DNA of 64,000 bases from Rutidosis leptorrhynchoides (Eukaryota; Streptophyta; Magnoliopsida; Asterales; Asteraceae). Location: assembly GCF_046630445.1 (NCBI RefSeq), contig NC_092341.1:132200001-132264000 (forward strand), in the 5' to 3' direction. Each line of letters starts with the position of its first letter. Positions within the stretch are counted from its first letter, which is position 1. The translations under genes were made by a program, and so were the position numbers. Positions 59,802 to 64,000 of the stretch are shown one piece after another. The notes beneath the pieces were generated by a model. It was not told the origin of the DNA. It ran no database searches and was given only the letters and a program-made list of their open reading frames with translations.

Positions 59802-62800
59802 TGTAGTGACCCGAACTTTTCCATGTTTATATATATTAAATGAAATTGTTATTTACATGATTAAGTGTTTCCAACATGTTAAGCAATCAAACTTGTTAAG
59901 ACTTGATTAATAGGAATAGGTTTCATATAGACAAATGACACCCAAGTTGACCGGTGATTCACGAACGGTAAAACTTGTAAAAACTATACGATGACATATA
60001 TATGGTTATATATATAGTTAAAATGATTTTATTATAAGTATGTATCTCATTAGGTATTTTAACAATGAGTTATATACATAAAAATGAGACTATTAAATTA
60101 AGAAACTCGAAAACGATATATATAACGATTATCGTTATAACAACGTCTTACTAGGTACATATGAATCATATTAAGATATTGATACACTTGGTTAATTATG
60201 TTAAATGATAAGTAAATATATCATTAAGTGTATTAACAATGAACTACATATGTAAAAATAAGACTACTAACTTAATGATTTCGAAACGAGACATATATGT
60301 AACGATTATCGTTGTAACGACATTTAACTGTATATATATCATACTAAGATATATTATATATCATAATATCATGATAATATAAAAATTTAACATCTCATTT
60401 GATATAATAAATAATGGTTTAACAACATTTAACAAGATCGTTAACCTAAAGGTTTCAAAACAACATTTACATGTAACGAATAACGATGACTTAACGACAC
60501 AGTTAAAATGTATATACATGTAGTGTTTTAATATATATTCATACACTTTTGAAAGACTTCAATACACTTATCAAAATACTTCTACTTAACAAAAATGCTT
60601 ACAATTACATCCTCGTTCAGTTTCATCAACAATTCTACTCGTATGCACCCGTATTCGTACTCGTACAATACACAGCTTTTAGATGTATGTACTATTAGTA
60701 TATACACTCCAATGATTAGCTCTTAGTAGCCCATGTGAGTCACCTAACACATGTGGGAACCATCATTTGGCAACTAGCATGAAATATCTCATAAAATTAC
60801 AAAAATATGAGTAATCATTCATGACTTATTTACATGAAAACAAAATTACACATCCTTTATATCTAATCCATATACCAACGACCAAAAACACCTACAAACA
60901 CTTTCATTCTTCAATTTTCTTCATCTAAGTGATCTCTCTCAAGTTCTATCTTCAAGTTCTAAGTGTTCTTCATAAATTCCATAAGTATAGTTTCATAAAA
61001 ATCAAGAATACTTCCAAGTTTGCAAGTCTACTTCCAAGCTTTCTAATCCATTCCAAGTAATCATCTAAGATCAAGGAACCTTTGTTATTTATAGTAGGTT
61101 ATGTTTCTAATTCAAGGTAATATTCATATTCAAACTTTGATTCAATTTCTACAACTATAACAATCTTATTTCGAGTGAAAATCTTACTTGAACTGTTTTC
61201 ATGTCATGATTCTGCTTCAAGAACTTTCAAGCCATCCAAGGATCCTTTGAAGCTAGATCCATTTTTCTAATTTCCTGTAGCTTTATCCAGAAAACTTTAG
61301 GTAGTAATGATGTTCATAACATCATTCGATTCATACATATAAAGCTATCTTATTCGAAGGTTTAAACTTGAAATCACTAGAACATAGTTTAGTTAATTCT
61401 AAACTTGTTCGAAAACAAAAGTTTATCCTTCAAACTTGACTTTTAAAATCAACTAAACACATGTTCTATATCTATATTATATGCTAACTTAATGATTTAA
61501 AACCTGAAAACACGATGAACACCATAAAATCGGATATACGCCGTCGTAGTGAAACCGGTGGCTGTTTTGGTTTGGATAATTAAAAACTATGACAAACTTT
61601 GATTTAAAAGTTGTTCTTATGAGAAAATAATTTTTCATATGAACATGAAACTATATCCAAAAATCAAGGTTAAACTCAAAGTGGAAGTATGTTTTCTAAA
61701 ATGGTCATCTAGACGTCGTTCTTTCGACTGAAATGACTACCTTTAAAAAATGACTTGTAACTTATATTTCTGACGATAAACCTATACTTTTTCTGTTTAG
61801 ATTCATAAAATAGAGTTCAATATGAAACCATAGCAATTTGATTCACTTAAAACGGATTTAAAATGAAGAAGTTATGGGTAAAACAAGATTGGATATTTTT
61901 GATCTTTTTAGCTACGGGAAATGTTTAACAAATCTATACAAATCATATCCTAGCTAACTTATATTGTATTATGCATGTATTCTAATATATTATGTAATCT
62001 TGGGATACCATAGACACGTATGCAAATGTTTTGACACAACATATCGACCCATCTATATATATTATTTGGAACAACCATAGACACTCTATATGCAGTAATG
62101 TTGGAGTTAGCTATACAGGGTTGAGGTTGATTCCAAAAATATATATAGTTTGAGTTGTGATCTAGCCTGAGACGTGTATACACTGGGTCGTGGATTGATT
62201 CAAGATAATATATATCGATTTATTTCTGTACATCTAACTGTGGACAACTAGTTGTAGGTTACTAACGAGGACAGCTCACTTAATACACTCAAATCTTTAA
62301 AACATAATAAAAATGGTTTTAATTATATTTTGATCATACTTTGATATATATGTACATATTTGTTATAGGTTCATGAATCCACCAGTGGCCAAGTCTTACT
62401 CTCCGACGAAGTAGAAATCTGTGAAAGTGAGTTATAGTCCCACTTTTAAAATCTGATATATTTGGGATGGGAATACATGCAGGTTTTATAAATGATTTAC
62501 AAAATAGATACAAGTACGTGAAACTACATTCTATGGTTGAATTATTGAAATCGAATATGCCCCTTTTTATTAAGTCTGGTAATCTAAGAATCAGGGAACA
62601 GACACCCTAATTGACGCGAATCCTAAAGATAGATCTATTGGGACTAACAAAACCCATCGAAAGTACCGGATGCTTTAGTACTTCGAAATTTATATCATAT
62701 CCGAAGGGTGTCCTGGAATGATGGGGATATTCTTATATATGCATCTTGTTAATGTCAGTTACCAGGTGTTCACCATATGAATGATTTTTATCTCTATGTA

Positions 62801-63259
62801 TGGGATGTGTATTGAAATATGAAATCTTGTGGTCTATTGTTACGATTTGATATATATAGGTTAAACCTATAACTCACCAACATTTTTGTTGACGTTTAAA
62901 GCATGTTTATTCTCAGGTGAATACTAAGAGCTTCTGCTGTTGCATACTAAAATAAGGACAAGATTTGGAGTCCATGTTTGTATGATATTGTGTAAAAACT
63001 GCATTCAAGAAACATATGTCGATGTAATATATTTCTATTGTAAACCATTATGTAATGGTCGTGTATAAACAGTATATTTTAGATTATCATTATTTGATAA
63101 TCTACGTAATGTTTTTAAAACTTTTATTGATAAAATAAAGGTTATGGTTGTTTTAAAAATGAATGCAGTCTTTGAAAAACATCTCATATAGAGGTCAAAA
63201 CCTCGCAACGAAATCAATTAATATGGAACGTTTATAATCAATATGAACGGGACATTTCA
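59802..63259 (+). mobile_element. 3' LTR of the complete Tekay-like element
   Basis: From TGTAGTGACCCGAAC to GGGACATTTCA, 3458 bases, collinear with 49,686-53,260 apart from the SINE-like insertion. It is followed by the target duplication TCGCC (63,260-63,264). Confidence 0.92.
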
Positions 63260-63264
63260 TCGCC

Positions 63265-63886
63265 ATCTTGGTTATCAAAGGTGAGATCAATCGACATCAC
63301 TCACCACGTCACATTCGATCGCTAACGGACATCGTATCACTAGCTAATATATATTGACACGCCTTGTCAATTTCATCAATCGTACAATATGCAGTATGGT
63401 CTCGTCACCATATACTTGGTTAACTATACACGGTCAACCCAAGTCAACACACATCTCTAGACTACACCTATAAGGCTAGTTGATCACCAAGTGAACTAAC
63501 TCGAATTTGCTAGTCACTACACCGTATGGATAAGTCAAATCGTCTATCCATTTCTCCTGCCATCATAACACATTTAGCATACAAGCAAATAATTGTTAAC
63601 TCCTACAAGAGCAACATCATACCACACATTTGACACTTTACGGGTCTCACTCCAACGAGTTTAACGACCCGAACGCCATAACACAAAATGCCTAAGCAAC
63701 AAAGACTCACGCAAAAGTCAAGGCATCAAACAAGCAACACACTCTACCGAGTGCAAATCAAAATCACAATAGTAGGCCGACCACCTGCTACTATTATCTC
63801 TAACGGAGAATAAAATTTAGCTAAGGCCTACACTCACACTGCATTTGACACAAAAGTACGTTATACAAAAACAACATAAATGTACC
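63265..63886 (-). mobile_element. Element G internal region, right part, non-coding
   Basis: Continues 49,680 across the Tekay insertion. It follows the gag stop on the minus strand and shows no pol motif. No gene was recognised. Confidence 0.5.
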
Positions 63887-64000
63887 TCATCGTCTCCTCA
63901 TGACGTTCGCCGTCCCTAGCACGGGACACTCCGCTTTGCGATGCCCTTTTCCACGACAATTAAAACACACAACATCACCATCACCCGATGCCGGGCACTC
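63887..64000 (-). CDS. Element G gag, C-terminal end with CCHC zinc knuckle (partial)
   Basis: On the minus strand the frame enters at the window edge as ECPASGDGDVV, then has CFNCRGKGHRKAEC (63,926-63,966), a perfect C-x2-C-x4-H-x4-C knuckle. It ends LGTANVMRRR with a stop (TGA) at 63,887-63,889. This nucleocapsid finger binds the element's RNA. The N-terminal capsid part lies outside the window. Here gag ends shortly after the knuckle and is followed by non-coding DNA, not by protease and RT. Confidence 0.75.
   Translation of the reverse strand, partial: ECPASGDGDVVCFNCRGKGHRKAECPVLGTANVMRRR

Overview
The window looks like nuclear DNA of a flowering plant, with no single-copy host gene recognised. 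It is AT-rich, carries long (AT)n and (TTA)n tracts, and is built almost entirely from nested, decayed transposable elements. Asteraceae is my best guess (inference). The copia (SIRE-type) element has a very long post-pol ORF of a kind I associate with composites, and the Athila, Tekay and Tat proteins fit a eudicot. No bacterial, organellar or CRISPR features were seen.

Layout. (1) 1-10,420: a tRNA-derived SINE-like fragment with a (TTA)n tail, a Tekay-type LTR remnant, then an internally gutted Tekay-like element made of a truncated 5' LTR, a Met-tRNA primer site, about 2.7 kb of non-coding sequence, a chromodomain remnant and a 3.6 kb 3' LTR. That LTR ends inside the Tat-type gag gene that follows. 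(2) 10,421-16,600: Tat gag on the minus strand, a copia 5' end, simple repeats, then a GRF zinc-finger pseudogene convergent with a MULE transposase pseudogene. (3) 16,602-44,500: minus-strand SIRE copia sequence. One SIRE 3' LTR is followed by a second one, and the second is split by an Athila element (18,644-35,308) with a perfect 5-bp target duplication, CTGCA. The Athila internal region carries gag and protease but no reverse transcriptase or integrase. It also holds a minus-strand Tekay 3' end and a minus-strand Athila 3' half. To the right lies the SIRE interior: a roughly 6 kb post-pol ORF region and the RT/RNase H/integrase-end part of pol. (4) 44,530-46,158: an Athila-like LTR. (5) 46,159-64,000: a minus-strand element (called element G here) with LTR, PPT and gag zinc knuckle but no pol seen, split by a complete Tekay-like element (49,686-63,259).

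Most interesting points. The complete Tekay-like element carries an F-box protein pseudogene (family of Arabidopsis At2g35280, from memory) and an acidic ORF between its primer-binding site and gag, which is not a normal part of this clade. Several unrelated LTR families here also carry clusters of short inverted repeats, mostly with a single unpaired central base. Many are CpG-rich and most clusters lie upstream of a TATA-like site. Some copies differ at paired positions in a compensatory way. One LTR of the Tekay-like element carries a roughly 103-bp poly(A)-tailed SINE-like insertion that its partner LTR lacks.

How the parts work together: there is no host pathway. The genes are retrotransposon replication genes (gag, protease, RT, RNase H, integrase) and a DNA transposase, nearly all broken by stops, frameshifts or deletions. 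Boundaries given to the base were read from terminal motifs and repeats. Those marked approximate are inferred.
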